Assembly (NCBI RefSeq): GCF_003952225.1
Contig: NZ_CP034437.1
Coordinates: forward strand, 207,501-270,000
DNA length: 62,500 nt
From: Paenibacillus albus
GTDB lineage: Bacteria > Bacillota > Bacilli > Paenibacillales > Paenibacillaceae
Direction: 5' to 3'
In this document: positions 50,558 to 59,280 of the stretch, in pieces
Numbering within the stretch: the stretch's first letter is position 1
Layout: every line of letters starts with the position of its first letter
The notes under the pieces: generated by a model
Databases searched by the model: none
The model's input: only the letters and a program-made list of their open reading frames with translations
Told to the model about the DNA's origin: nothing
Translations under genes and position numbers: made by a program

Positions 50558-51310
50558 TTATGCGCTATGTTCGCTATGGACAGCTTCTTCTTGACGCTGA
50601 TTTTCCAGCATTCTCTTCCGTTTCCGGCTTGGGAGACGCCGATCAACGTTTTTTTTTAAGCCGTACAGTGCATAGATCACCAACGGGATAAAGATTATTT
50701 TCGATAGATGGTGCGGGAACAGAATACCGAGTACAACAGCGACTGCTACGACGATCGGTACAACCCAGATCGCATTCTTCGGAATGCCAACCTTCTTGAA
50801 GTTCGGATAACGGACCGTGCTCACCATTAAGAACGAGAGAACGAGCGTGCTAATCATGAGCACCGAAACGGATATATCCTTGTGGAACAGAGCAAGTGTT
50901 GCAAGCACACCGCCTGCTGCCGGAATCGGCAAGCCGATGAAGTAACCTGGCATCCCAGAGACGACATTAAACCTTGCGAGCCGCAATGCTCCGCAGATCG
51001 GGAACAAGGCTGTAATAATCCAAGCCGGAGCTGGATTAAGTTCTTGGAAAGCAACGCTGTACATGATAAAAGCCGGCGCAACCCCGAAGGAAATGACATC
51101 GGACAAGGAATCGAGCTCTTTGCCGAATTCACTTTGGGCATTAAGCGCACGCGCGACCCGACCATCCACGCCATCCATTAACATCGCGATAATGACCATC
51201 ATCGCTGCTACTTCAGGCTTCGCATTTTCAGGAAATATAAGAATGATGGCGACGATGCCTAGAAATAAGTTCGCCACGGTAAAAAGACTCGGTATTGATT
51301 TCGTGATCAT
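50558..51310 (-). CDS. pssA: CDP-diacylglycerol-serine O-phosphatidyltransferase
   Basis: 250 residues, several membrane segments. The CDP-alcohol phosphotransferase motif DGxxAR...G...D...D is visible as DGVDGRVARALNAQSEFGKELDSLSD. It makes phosphatidylserine, precursor of phosphatidylethanolamine. The ATG at 51310 follows GAGGTGGAGC; longer frames upstream lack a site. The C-terminal tail is charged. Confidence 0.93.
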   Translation of the reverse strand: MITKSIPSLFTVANLFLGIVAIILIFPENAKPEVAAMMVIIAMLMDGVDGRVARALNAQSEFGKELDSLSDVISFGVAPAFIMYSVAFQELNPAPAWIITALFPICGALRLARFNVVSGMPGYFIGLPIPAAGGVLATLALFHKDISVSVLMISTLVLSFLMVSTVRYPNFKKVGIPKNAIWVVPIVVAVAVVLGILFPHHLSKIIFIPLVIYALYGLKKNVDRRLPSRKRKRMLENQRQEEAVHSEHSA

Positions 51311-51474
51311 TTTGCTCCACCTCATCTTTACTATGCCCCAAAACCGCAATTTGCAGTATCGACGGCAAACTGAGAAAAAAACTTCCTGCGAGGTTTTTGA
51401 AAGGATGCATAAAACGGTTTAATTGTAAGTAATACCCAGATCAGATCCGTCCGCATTCCCTCATTGTATGAGAT

Positions 51475-52551
51475 TTAGATTTGTCTGTCAATGAACATCT
51501 GCTCTTGAATGCGTTTGAGCCCTTCCTTAATCGCACGCGCCCTCACTTCGCCAATGCCATCCACAGAGTCGAGCTCTTCAATCGTCGCCATCAAAATATG
51601 AGGCAAATAGCCGAATCGTTCAACCAGGTTGTTCATGATGACAGCCGGCAGCCGCGGAATGCGACTTAGCAAACGATAGCCGCGAGGAGCAACCATCTCT
51701 TCTGATGCAGCGCTGAATCCGCTATACCCAAGCAGTTTAATGATCTGGGGCAGCTCAAGCAGCTCTTCGGAGCTAAGCTTGCGAATGCTTGCGCGGATCT
51801 CACGAATGCGATCCTCATGCGGATCCTTCACATAATCTTTGAGCAGGAACCATGCCTCTTCCTCTACGCCGCCTACGAGCTCCTCCATCTGCATCGCGAT
51901 AAGACGGCCTTCGGTACCAAGCTCATTCACATACCGCTTAATTTCCGTCTTCACGCGAATGACCATTTCAACCCGCTTAATGACGTGCGCCACTTCCTGG
52001 AGTGTGACCATCTCTTCAAATTCTAGAGCTGAAAGGTTCGTGAAGGATTGGTTAAGCACCACTTTGTATTTCTCAAGCGTTTGAATCGCTTGGTTCGCTT
52101 TTGTTAAAATAACGCCCATTTCCTTCAGCGAATATCTGAACTGGCCTTGGTACAGCGTAATTACGTTCCGCCGCTGGGAGATCGATACGACGAGCTTACC
52201 GGTCTGCTTGGCGACTCGTTCCGCTGTCCGGTGCCGAATCCCCGTCTCACTGGACGAAATGGTGCTGTTCGGTATGAGCTGTGTGTTGGCATACAAGATA
52301 CGTTTGCGGTCCTCGCTAAGAATAATCGCGCCGTCCATTTTGGCCAGCTCGTATAAGTAGTTTGGGGAAAAGTCGCAGTTAATGGAGAATCCGCCGTCAA
52401 CGACCTCCATGACCTCCGGGCTGTAGCCGACGACGATCAGTGCTCCTGTCTTCGCCCGCAGCACGTTATCGAGCCCTTCCCGGAATGCCATGCCGGGTGC
52501 GACCATCTGGAGCAGCTGATTTACGAAATCGGTTTGGTTCGTCTCTTTCAT
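51475..52551 (-). CDS. disA: DNA integrity scanning diadenylate cyclase DisA
   Basis: 358 residues. The DAC domain has the DGA (73-75) and RHR (106-108) motifs that make c-di-AMP. A helical middle leads to a C-terminal helix-hairpin-helix domain ([15 protein letters not shown]) that binds branched DNA. DisA reports DNA damage to sporulation. It starts 13 bases after radA, an arrangement shared with B. subtilis; RadA restrains DisA there. ATG at 52551 with AAAGGGGGG upstream. Confidence 0.97.
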   Translation of the reverse strand: MKETNQTDFVNQLLQMVAPGMAFREGLDNVLRAKTGALIVVGYSPEVMEVVDGGFSINCDFSPNYLYELAKMDGAIILSEDRKRILYANTQLIPNSTISSSETGIRHRTAERVAKQTGKLVVSISQRRNVITLYQGQFRYSLKEMGVILTKANQAIQTLEKYKVVLNQSFTNLSALEFEEMVTLQEVAHVIKRVEMVIRVKTEIKRYVNELGTEGRLIAMQMEELVGGVEEEAWFLLKDYVKDPHEDRIREIRASIRKLSSEELLELPQIIKLLGYSGFSAASEEMVAPRGYRLLSRIPRLPAVIMNNLVERFGYLPHILMATIEELDSVDGIGEVRARAIKEGLKRIQEQMFIDRQI

Positions 52552-52564
52552 CCATTTCCCCCCT

Positions 52565-53932
52565 TTATGCGAATGCTATGGACAGCGCCTGCGCGACCGT
52601 CTCTACACCGATGATTTCAATGCCTTTCGGCGGAGTCCAGCCCTTCAAGCTCTTGCTTGGCATAATGACTCTCTTGAAGCCCAGCTTCTGCGCTTCTCTT
52701 ACGCGCTGCTCCGCACGCGATACTCCACGCACTTCGCCGGTAAGTCCGATCTCACCAAAAAATACATCGTACGGTCTTGTCGGAGCGTCGCGGAAGCTCG
52801 ATGCAATGCTGACTGCCGCAGCGAGATCGACTGCTGGCTCATCTAGTCTTATGCCGCCGGCAACGTTTAAGTAAGCATCCTGCGTCTGCAGGAACATCCC
52901 CATCCGCTTCTCAAGCACCGCCACAATTAGCGTCATCCGGTTATGGTCAATTCCGGTTGCCATCCGCCGCGGCGATGGGAAGTTCGTTGTAGCCACCAGC
53001 GCCTGAAGCTCGACGAGTACGGGTCTTGTACCTTCCATAGCTGCGACAACGGTGGAGCCGGATACGCCAAGCGGACGTTCCGACAGGAACAGCTCGGACG
53101 GATTGTTGACCTCCCGCAGCCCTTCCTCGCCCATTTCGAAGATTCCGATCTCATTCGTTGAGCCGAAACGATTCTTAACGGCCCTAAGCAATCGGTACGT
53201 ATGATGCCGTTCTCCTTCGAAGTAGAGCACGCAGTCCACCATATGCTCCAGCATACGAGGACCGGCGATTGCGCCTTCCTTCGTGACGTGGCCGACAAGG
53301 ACGGTTGCAATGCCTTTAATCTTCGCGACGCGCATGAAGTGTGCCGTGCATTCCCTTACTTGCGAGACGCTGCCTGGAGCAGATTGCACGTTAGGATCGT
53401 ACACCGTTTGGATCGAGTCGATAACGAGAAAATCAGGCTGGACCGATTCAATCGCATCGTTAATCTGCTCCATGTTCGTTTCGCACAGCACATATAGCTT
53501 GTCGGTAAGCGCTCCGAGACGGTCTGCCCGAAGACGTGTCTGCCTAACCGATTCCTCTCCGGATATATAGAGGACCGTCAGGTTCTTCGAAGCGAGCGCA
53601 TGCGAGGTTTGCAGCAGCAGCGTCGATTTGCCGATGCCAGGGTCTCCGCCTACAAGGATGAGGGAGCCCGGTACGACCCCGCCGCCTAGCACGCGATTGA
53701 GCTCTTGATTGGTTGTCTCAATCCGTTTCTCCTGACCACTTTCTATATGTATGATGGGACGCGGCTTTTCTTTCGTCTGAATGAGCGGCGAGCCCATTCC
53801 TTGTGTTTTGACGACCGTTTCCTTCTCTTCCACCATCGTATTCCATTGTCCGCAGCCCGGACATTTGCCTAGCCATTTCGGTGATTCTGTGCCGCATTCC
53901 GTACATGCGAACTTTGTTTTAAGTTTTGCCAT
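52565..53932 (-). CDS. radA: DNA repair protein RadA (Sms)
   Basis: 455 residues. An N-terminal C4 zinc finger (CTECG ... CPGC), a RecA-like ATPase core with GDPGIGKST, the RadA-specific KNRFGSTNE, and a Lon-protease-like C-terminal domain. It is a branch-migrating helicase in recombination. The ATG at 53932 has ATAAGGAGCC upstream; the longer frame upstream is not used. Confidence 0.97.
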   Translation of the reverse strand: MAKLKTKFACTECGTESPKWLGKCPGCGQWNTMVEEKETVVKTQGMGSPLIQTKEKPRPIIHIESGQEKRIETTNQELNRVLGGGVVPGSLILVGGDPGIGKSTLLLQTSHALASKNLTVLYISGEESVRQTRLRADRLGALTDKLYVLCETNMEQINDAIESVQPDFLVIDSIQTVYDPNVQSAPGSVSQVRECTAHFMRVAKIKGIATVLVGHVTKEGAIAGPRMLEHMVDCVLYFEGERHHTYRLLRAVKNRFGSTNEIGIFEMGEEGLREVNNPSELFLSERPLGVSGSTVVAAMEGTRPVLVELQALVATTNFPSPRRMATGIDHNRMTLIVAVLEKRMGMFLQTQDAYLNVAGGIRLDEPAVDLAAAVSIASSFRDAPTRPYDVFFGEIGLTGEVRGVSRAEQRVREAQKLGFKRVIMPSKSLKGWTPPKGIEIIGVETVAQALSIAFA

Positions 53933-54030
53933 GAGCGGCTCCTTATGCATTAGAGGTATCATTCAAAGTTTACCATTTCGAACCTGCGGAAGCCACCTTA
54001 TAAACTTGATAATTGTTAAAATCCACTTAA

Positions 54031-54305
54031 AACCTAGGTACACCCCCTAAATCCCCCTCATCAGGGGGACCCCAGGGGTTACCACCCCTCTGGACTCCGG
54101 GAAGGTAGAACGTTGGAGTTAAAGAGAAGCGCTCGCGAGAAACGGTTGACACTGAAATTCGTACGTTGACGTTACTTAGCTACCTGTTGTCCCTATGGGA
54201 CACATAATAACGTGAGTGTCACAGTGGCGCGCTTTCGAGGAATGATGAGCTAGTCCTCGCTTTCGTCCCTTAAGGGACACGCTTCCATTGCGGTGCAAGA
54301 CATAT
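54031..54305. repeat. structured GC-rich intergenic element before radA, likely a dispersed repeat
   Basis: The left part (54035-54110) is made of C5/G5 palindromes (CCCCCT-catc-AGGGGG, ACCCC-a-GGGGT). The right part has nested pairs TGACACT/AGTGTCA (54147-54153 with 54215-54221), ACGTTA/TAACGT (54169-54174 with 54208-54213) and TGTCCC/GGGACA (54188-54193 with 54197-54202), then CGAGGA/TCCTCG and the palindrome GTCCCTTAAGGGAC. Nothing looks coding. The 461-base clpC-radA gap also holds the clpC terminator. Confidence 0.6.
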
Positions 54306-54337
54306 GGAAAAGCCCCTCACTCTGCGAGTGAGGGGCT
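54306..54337 (-). terminator. terminator after clpC
   Basis: A perfect 12-bp stem (AGCCCCTCACTC with its complement) and a 3-base loop, then TTTT on the minus strand, 57 bases after the clpC stop. Confidence 0.88.
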
Positions 54338-54393
54338 GCATGTAACTTCGTTACATTTACTATTACATTTAACTGCATTACATATTAATAATG

Positions 54394-56853
54394 TTATTTC
54401 GTTGCGGTTTCCTCTGGTGCCGACACGTTGTCAACATGAGTGACCGTCAACTCGCCATCCTTCTCATCAATGACGAGCATGTGGCCTTTGGAGATTTTGC
54501 CCATGAGCAGATCTTCGGACAGACGGTCCTCGATATGCTTCTGGATCGCTCTGCGCAGCGGACGTGCGCCGTAAGCAGGATCGAAGCCTTCCTTCGCGAG
54601 GAAATCCTTCGCGGCATCGGTGAGCGTGAAGTCTACTTCTTGCTCGCGAAGACGCTTGCGCAGTTCGTCGGACATGAGCGTCACGATCTGAGCGATATGC
54701 TCCTTCTCGAGCGAGTGGAACACGATCGTCTCGTCGATCCGGTTCAGGAACTCCGGACGGAAGCTCTTCTTGAGCTCTGCCAACACTTTATCTTTCATGA
54801 TGTTAAAGTCGCGGCCCGAATCCTGCGCTGCTGTGAAACCAAGCGAAGAATTTTTCTTGATTTGGTCAGCGCCGACGTTCGACGTCATAATAATGAGCGT
54901 ATTGCGGAAGTCCACCACGCGGCCTTTGGAGTCCGTTAGACGGCCATCTTCAAGCACTTGCAGCAGAATATTGAATACTTCCGGATGCGCCTTCTCGATC
55001 TCATCAAGCAGCACGACCGAATATGGCTTGCGGCGTACTTTCTCGGTTAATTGACCGCCTTCTTCATAGCCGACATAACCCGGAGGCGCTCCGACCAGAC
55101 GCGAAGTCGAATGCTTCTCCATATACTCGGACATGTCGATGCGGACAACCGCATTCTCATCGCCGAACATCGCTTCAGCCAGCGCACGAGCAAGCTCCGT
55201 CTTACCTACACCCGTTGGGCCGAGGAAAATAAACGAACCCATTGGACGCTTCGGATCTTTCAGCCCTGCACGCGCTCTACGGATCGCGCGGGATACCGCT
55301 TTAACCGCTTCGCTCTGGCCGATAACGCGGTCATGCAAGATCTCTTCCATCTTGAGCAGACGCTGCGTCTCTTCTTCAGCTAGCTTCGAAACAGGAATGC
55401 CGGTCCAGCTGGCTACGATTTGAGCGATGTCATCCGGCGTTACTTCGGAATCCGTGCGGCCTTGCTTTTCTTTCCACTGATTCTTCGTAACGTCGAGCTC
55501 TTCGCGAATCTTCTGCTCCGTATCACGGAGTGCCGCAGCTTTCTCGAACTCCTGGCTCTGAACTGCGGAATCCTTCTCCTTGCGGATATCCTCCAGACGG
55601 TTCTCGAGCTGCTTGAGATTAGGCGGTACCGTATACGATTTCAAGCGTACTTTGGAGGACGCTTCATCAATCAGGTCGATCGCTTTATCCGGCAGGAACC
55701 GGTCCGTAATGTAGCGGTCAGATAGCTTAACTGCTTGCTCGATCGCTTCATCCGTAATCTTCACGCGATGATGCGCTTCGTAACGATCACGTAGTCCATG
55801 AAGAATTTGAATCGCTTCTTCCGGTGACGGCTGATCAACCGTAATCGGTTGGAAACGGCGCTCCAGCGCTGCGTCTTTCTCGATGTATTTGCGATATTCG
55901 TCGAGCGTCGTTGCACCGATACATTGAAGCTCACCACGAGCAAGCGCTGGCTTCAAAATATTCGAGGCATCAATCGCGCCCTCCGCCCCGCCTGCACCGA
56001 TCAGCGTATGAAGCTCATCAATGAACAGAACGATGTTTCCGGCTTGGCGAATTTCGTCCATAATTTTCTTCAGTCGGTCTTCGAATTCACCGCGGTACTT
56101 CGTTCCGGCAACGACAGAGCCCATATCGAGCGTCATAACGCGTTTGTCGCGCAGTGTCTCCGGAATTTCACCTGCAATGATCTTCTGAGCGAGCCCTTCG
56201 GCAATCGCTGTTTTACCGACCCCTGGCTCACCAATCAGAACGGGATTGTTCTTCGTTCTGCGGCTGAGTACCTGGATGACGCGCTCAATTTCTTTGCTGC
56301 GCCCGATAACCGGGTCCAGATTGCCGTCTTTGGCGTAAGCCGTCAAATCACGAGCAAGTCCGTCCAGTGTCGGTGTGCTTACATTCGTCGGCGCGCCATG
56401 ATTGCTGGACACCGCTTCGCTGCTTCCGAGCAGCTGCAGCACTTGTTGACGTGCTTTATTTAAACTAATGCCGAGGTTGTTCAGTACGCGAGCTGCAACG
56501 CCTTCACCCTCACGGATAAGTCCGAGCAGGATATGCTCAGTGCCCACATAGGTGTGACCAAGCTTACGCGCCTCATCCATCGACAGCTCAATAACTTTCT
56601 TCGCACGCGGTGTATAAGCGATATTGGTTGGTTGCTCTTGTCCGCGACCGATTAATGTCTCGACCTCGTCTTGGATCTTCTCAAGGCTAAGGCCTAGTCC
56701 GATGAGTGCTTTGGCAGCGATTCCTTCCCCTTCTCGGTTCAGCCCGAGCAAAATATGCTCCGTGCCGATATTGTTATGACCGAGACGAACCGCTTCTTCC
56801 TGTGCTAGTGCGAGCACCTTCTGTGCTCTTTCGGTAAATCTTCCAAACATCAT
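54394..56853 (-). CDS. clpC: ATP-dependent Clp protease ATP-binding subunit ClpC
   Basis: 819 residues. Two Clp-N repeats (1-150), AAA domain 1 with GEPGVGKTA, the UVR-type middle segment (about 420-460), AAA domain 2 with GPTGVGKTE, and the C-terminal D2 small domain. ClpC unfolds arginine-phosphorylated proteins for ClpP. The ATG at 56853 ([10 protein letters not shown]) is spaced seven bases from GGGGGTG and matches other ClpC; an ATG at 56859 overlapping the mcsB stop is too near. Last gene of the ctsR operon. Confidence 0.97.
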   Translation of the reverse strand: MMFGRFTERAQKVLALAQEEAVRLGHNNIGTEHILLGLNREGEGIAAKALIGLGLSLEKIQDEVETLIGRGQEQPTNIAYTPRAKKVIELSMDEARKLGHTYVGTEHILLGLIREGEGVAARVLNNLGISLNKARQQVLQLLGSSEAVSSNHGAPTNVSTPTLDGLARDLTAYAKDGNLDPVIGRSKEIERVIQVLSRRTKNNPVLIGEPGVGKTAIAEGLAQKIIAGEIPETLRDKRVMTLDMGSVVAGTKYRGEFEDRLKKIMDEIRQAGNIVLFIDELHTLIGAGGAEGAIDASNILKPALARGELQCIGATTLDEYRKYIEKDAALERRFQPITVDQPSPEEAIQILHGLRDRYEAHHRVKITDEAIEQAVKLSDRYITDRFLPDKAIDLIDEASSKVRLKSYTVPPNLKQLENRLEDIRKEKDSAVQSQEFEKAAALRDTEQKIREELDVTKNQWKEKQGRTDSEVTPDDIAQIVASWTGIPVSKLAEEETQRLLKMEEILHDRVIGQSEAVKAVSRAIRRARAGLKDPKRPMGSFIFLGPTGVGKTELARALAEAMFGDENAVVRIDMSEYMEKHSTSRLVGAPPGYVGYEEGGQLTEKVRRKPYSVVLLDEIEKAHPEVFNILLQVLEDGRLTDSKGRVVDFRNTLIIMTSNVGADQIKKNSSLGFTAAQDSGRDFNIMKDKVLAELKKSFRPEFLNRIDETIVFHSLEKEHIAQIVTLMSDELRKRLREQEVDFTLTDAAKDFLAKEGFDPAYGARPLRRAIQKHIEDRLSEDLLMGKISKGHMLVIDEKDGELTVTHVDNVSAPEETATK

Positions 56854-56855
56854 GT

Positions 56856-57935
56856 TCATACACCCCCATGATCAGTTTCACTATACAACTGCTTGCGTAT
56901 AAGTTCCGCTCGCCGGATGTCCCGCTGTTCAGGCGTCATTTTTTCACGAAACACCTGTTGGAGAAAGCCCGGCTGCGTTAATACCATCATTTCGTTCATC
57001 GCCTGCGGCGACACATCCCCAATCAAGCCTAGATCAATACCGAGTCTAACATCGGAAAGCCGCTGTGCCGCTTCCTTCGAATCCATAATCATCGCATGCG
57101 ACAATGTACCGTAAGAACGAAGCACCCGATCCTCCAGGCGCACTCGCGACTCATCCAGCAAACGCTGGCGTGCCGCTCTCTCGTGCTCGATAATTTGACG
57201 CGCTACGCTGTGTAAATTCTCGATGATTTCCCCTTCGGACTGACCAAGCGTTATCTGATTCGAGATTTGGAACAAATTCCCGATCGCTTCGCTGCCCTCG
57301 CCGTAAATCCCTCGAACCGCTAGCCCCACTTGCTGGATGGCTGACAAAATCCGATTGATCTGCTGCGTAAGCACGAGCCCCGGCAAATGCATCATCACTG
57401 AAGAGCGAATGCCCGTTCCGACGTTGGTCGGACAGCTTGTTAAATAGCCTCTGCGTTCATCAAAAGCGTAATCAGTGACTTCTTCAAAAATATCGTCAAT
57501 GCGGCTCGCCAACGTCCACGCTTCCTTAATCTGAAAGCCAGGGTACAGGCATTGAATCCGCAAGTGATCCTCTTCGTTCACCATAATGCTAACCGATTCG
57601 TTCTCACTAAGCATCACCGCGCCGCAGCGCGATTCATTCGCCAAGCTCGGACTGATAAGATGTTTCTCTACGAGAACTCTGCGTTCTAGTTCGCTTAACT
57701 GGGAGAGCTCAAGCGTTTCGAATGGTCCGCAGCTGTCTAATCGGCCAGTCTCAGCAACAGCGGTGAGCTGCTTCATGACGTCCTGCGCCTGCTGTGAGGT
57801 CGCAAGCATCGGAAACGGATGACCCGATAAATTACGGGCAATGCGGATTCGGCTGCTGATGACAACATCCGTGTCCGGGCCGTTGCCCTTCATCCAGTCG
57901 CTTAGCGCTTCTTCTACATAAGACCGCTTCGACAT
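56856..57935 (-). CDS. mcsB: Protein-arginine kinase McsB
   Basis: 359 residues of the phosphagen-kinase fold. [19 protein letters not shown] and the NEEDHLRIQ loop are signatures, [19 protein letters not shown] follows. McsB marks proteins for ClpCP by phosphorylating arginines and inactivates CtsR. The ATG at 57935 is nine bases from AGGAAGGTG; a GTG at 57947 lies inside the site. Its end overlaps the clpC start region. Confidence 0.96.
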   Translation of the reverse strand: MSKRSYVEEALSDWMKGNGPDTDVVISSRIRIARNLSGHPFPMLATSQQAQDVMKQLTAVAETGRLDSCGPFETLELSQLSELERRVLVEKHLISPSLANESRCGAVMLSENESVSIMVNEEDHLRIQCLYPGFQIKEAWTLASRIDDIFEEVTDYAFDERRGYLTSCPTNVGTGIRSSVMMHLPGLVLTQQINRILSAIQQVGLAVRGIYGEGSEAIGNLFQISNQITLGQSEGEIIENLHSVARQIIEHERAARQRLLDESRVRLEDRVLRSYGTLSHAMIMDSKEAAQRLSDVRLGIDLGLIGDVSPQAMNEMMVLTQPGFLQQVFREKMTPEQRDIRRAELIRKQLYSETDHGGV

Positions 57936-57961
57936 CGTTTTATTCACCTTCCTAACCGTGC

Positions 57962-58486
57962 CTAGACATCGGCTATTTTGCGCTCCAGCTCCCGAATTCG
58001 GTCGCGCAGCTCAGCAGCGGTCTCAAACTCCTGCTGTTCAATTCGCATGTTCAAATCCGCTTTAAGCTCATCAATCTCTCGTTTAAGCTGAATTTGAACA
58101 CCTGTGCGCTTTGGAATCTTGCCAACATGTGTCGTATTGCCGTGAACCCTTTTCAGAATCGGGTCCAATTTGCTGCCAAACTGGGTGTAACAATTGCTGC
58201 AGCCGAATCGGCCCATCTTACTGAATTGTGTATAGGTCAGACCGCAATTGTCGCAGCGCAGCTGCTGTGCCGGCTTCGCGCCAAGCGCGTTCATGGTGCC
58301 AACTGGTTCAAAGTCCAGAAGCCCTGACAGCAAGCTGTGGATCGAGAATCCGTTCGCTGTGCCCGGAATTCCTTCGCCTCGTTCGCGTGCGCACGATTCA
58401 CAAATATGAAACTCCGTCTTCTCGCCATTCACAATTTTCGTAAAATGAAGCGTAGCCGGCTTCTTGTCACATTCCTGACAAAGCAT
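57962..58486 (-). CDS. mcsA: McsB activator protein McsA
   Basis: 174 residues. Cysteine pairs CQECDKK, CESCARERG, CDNCG and CSNCYTQF bind zinc, and a UVR domain (about 135-172) closes the protein. McsA activates the McsB kinase and senses oxidative or metal stress. ATG at 58486 with AGAGGAGGG upstream. Second gene of the ctsR operon. Confidence 0.95.
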   Translation of the reverse strand: MLCQECDKKPATLHFTKIVNGEKTEFHICESCARERGEGIPGTANGFSIHSLLSGLLDFEPVGTMNALGAKPAQQLRCDNCGLTYTQFSKMGRFGCSNCYTQFGSKLDPILKRVHGNTTHVGKIPKRTGVQIQLKREIDELKADLNMRIEQQEFETAAELRDRIRELERKIADV

Positions 58487-58521
58487 TCCGCACTATCCCT
58501 CCTCTTGCAAGGCTGCGCAGC

Positions 58522-58983
58522 TTACTTCACGAGCAGCGTTATCAGCATCGCCCGAAGCAGCCTAGCCCGAATTTCGTCACGCAGTGGAAGCTTCACAGCA
58601 ATGGTATCTCGGGACATCGCTGCCCGGAGCAAATTCGCTTCGCGCCTTGAGATGTGCTTCCCTTCCTCCAGCTGATATACAATTCCTTCTGCCGTATCCT
58701 GGTCCACTTGGTCACCGATCGTCTCTGCGAGATGGCCCTGGAGAGCCGATAAGGTAGGCAGCTCTACACGCTGAATGCGGATATACCCGCCGCCGCCGCG
58801 CTTGCTCTCTACCATATATCCCTTCTCCATCGTGAACCGTGTACTGATGACGTAATTGATTTGGGACGGTACACAAGAGAACCGATCTGCCAAATCGTTG
58901 CGCTGCAGTTCAACAGCGCCGCCAGGGCTTTCCTTTAGCATATGCTTGAGATACTGCTCGATGAGATCGGAAATGTTGCGCAT
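58522..58983 (-). CDS. ctsR: Transcriptional repressor CtsR
   Basis: 153 residues. A winged helix-turn-helix (about 1-75) with the glycine-rich wing KRGGGGYIRI at 61-70; Arg62 matches the residue whose phosphorylation by McsB frees CtsR from DNA in a Geobacillus protein. The C-terminal part is the dimerisation domain. ATG at 58983 with TAGGGAGGTTGGCG upstream. It represses its own operon through the site at 59073. Confidence 0.97.
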   Translation of the reverse strand: MRNISDLIEQYLKHMLKESPGGAVELQRNDLADRFSCVPSQINYVISTRFTMEKGYMVESKRGGGGYIRIQRVELPTLSALQGHLAETIGDQVDQDTAEGIVYQLEEGKHISRREANLLRAAMSRDTIAVKLPLRDEIRARLLRAMLITLLVK

Positions 58984-59072
58984 TTCGCCAACCTCCCTAA
59001 GATGCCCTTACAACAAACTTGAGGCTTAAGCAGCCGATTGTTGGAATCGTCAAAGTTTTTAGTCAAATTGAC

Positions 59073-59089
59073 TTTGACTTTCTTTGACT
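59073..59089 (-). promoter_or_regulatory. CtsR operator
   Basis: AGTCAAAGAAAGTCAAA on the minus strand fits the CtsR consensus RGTCAAANANRGTCAAA at every fixed position. It lies just after the -10 box, across the transcription start. More TTTGACT-like half sites follow (59041-59072). Confidence 0.93.
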
Positions 59090-59097
59090 TTAACTTT

Positions 59098-59125
59098 ATT
59101 ATACGCAAAATTGCCAAAAGGTCAA
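59098..59125 (-). promoter_or_regulatory. promoter of ctsR-mcsA-mcsB-clpC
   Basis: TTGACC (59120-59125) and a perfect TATAAT (59098-59103) with a 16-base spacer on the minus strand, directly upstream of the CtsR operator. Confidence 0.85.
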
Positions 59126-59217
59126 GTGCATTGCCATCGCTAGCGTTACTATAATGCCCCTTACTATCTTGGGCGGATTCGGTCCATTTATACCCCCTGC
59201 TTCCAGCTCGCGCATGT

Positions 59218-59261
59218 AAAAAAACGGTCTTCATTCCTGACGTACAGGAACGAGACCGTTT
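59218..59261 (-). terminator. terminator after the transglutaminase-domain gene
   Basis: AAACGGTCT/AGACCGTTT (9 bp) and inner TTCCTG/CAGGAA, followed by seven T on the minus strand. Confidence 0.88.
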
Positions 59262-59280
59262 GTAATTTCACTATCTAGGC

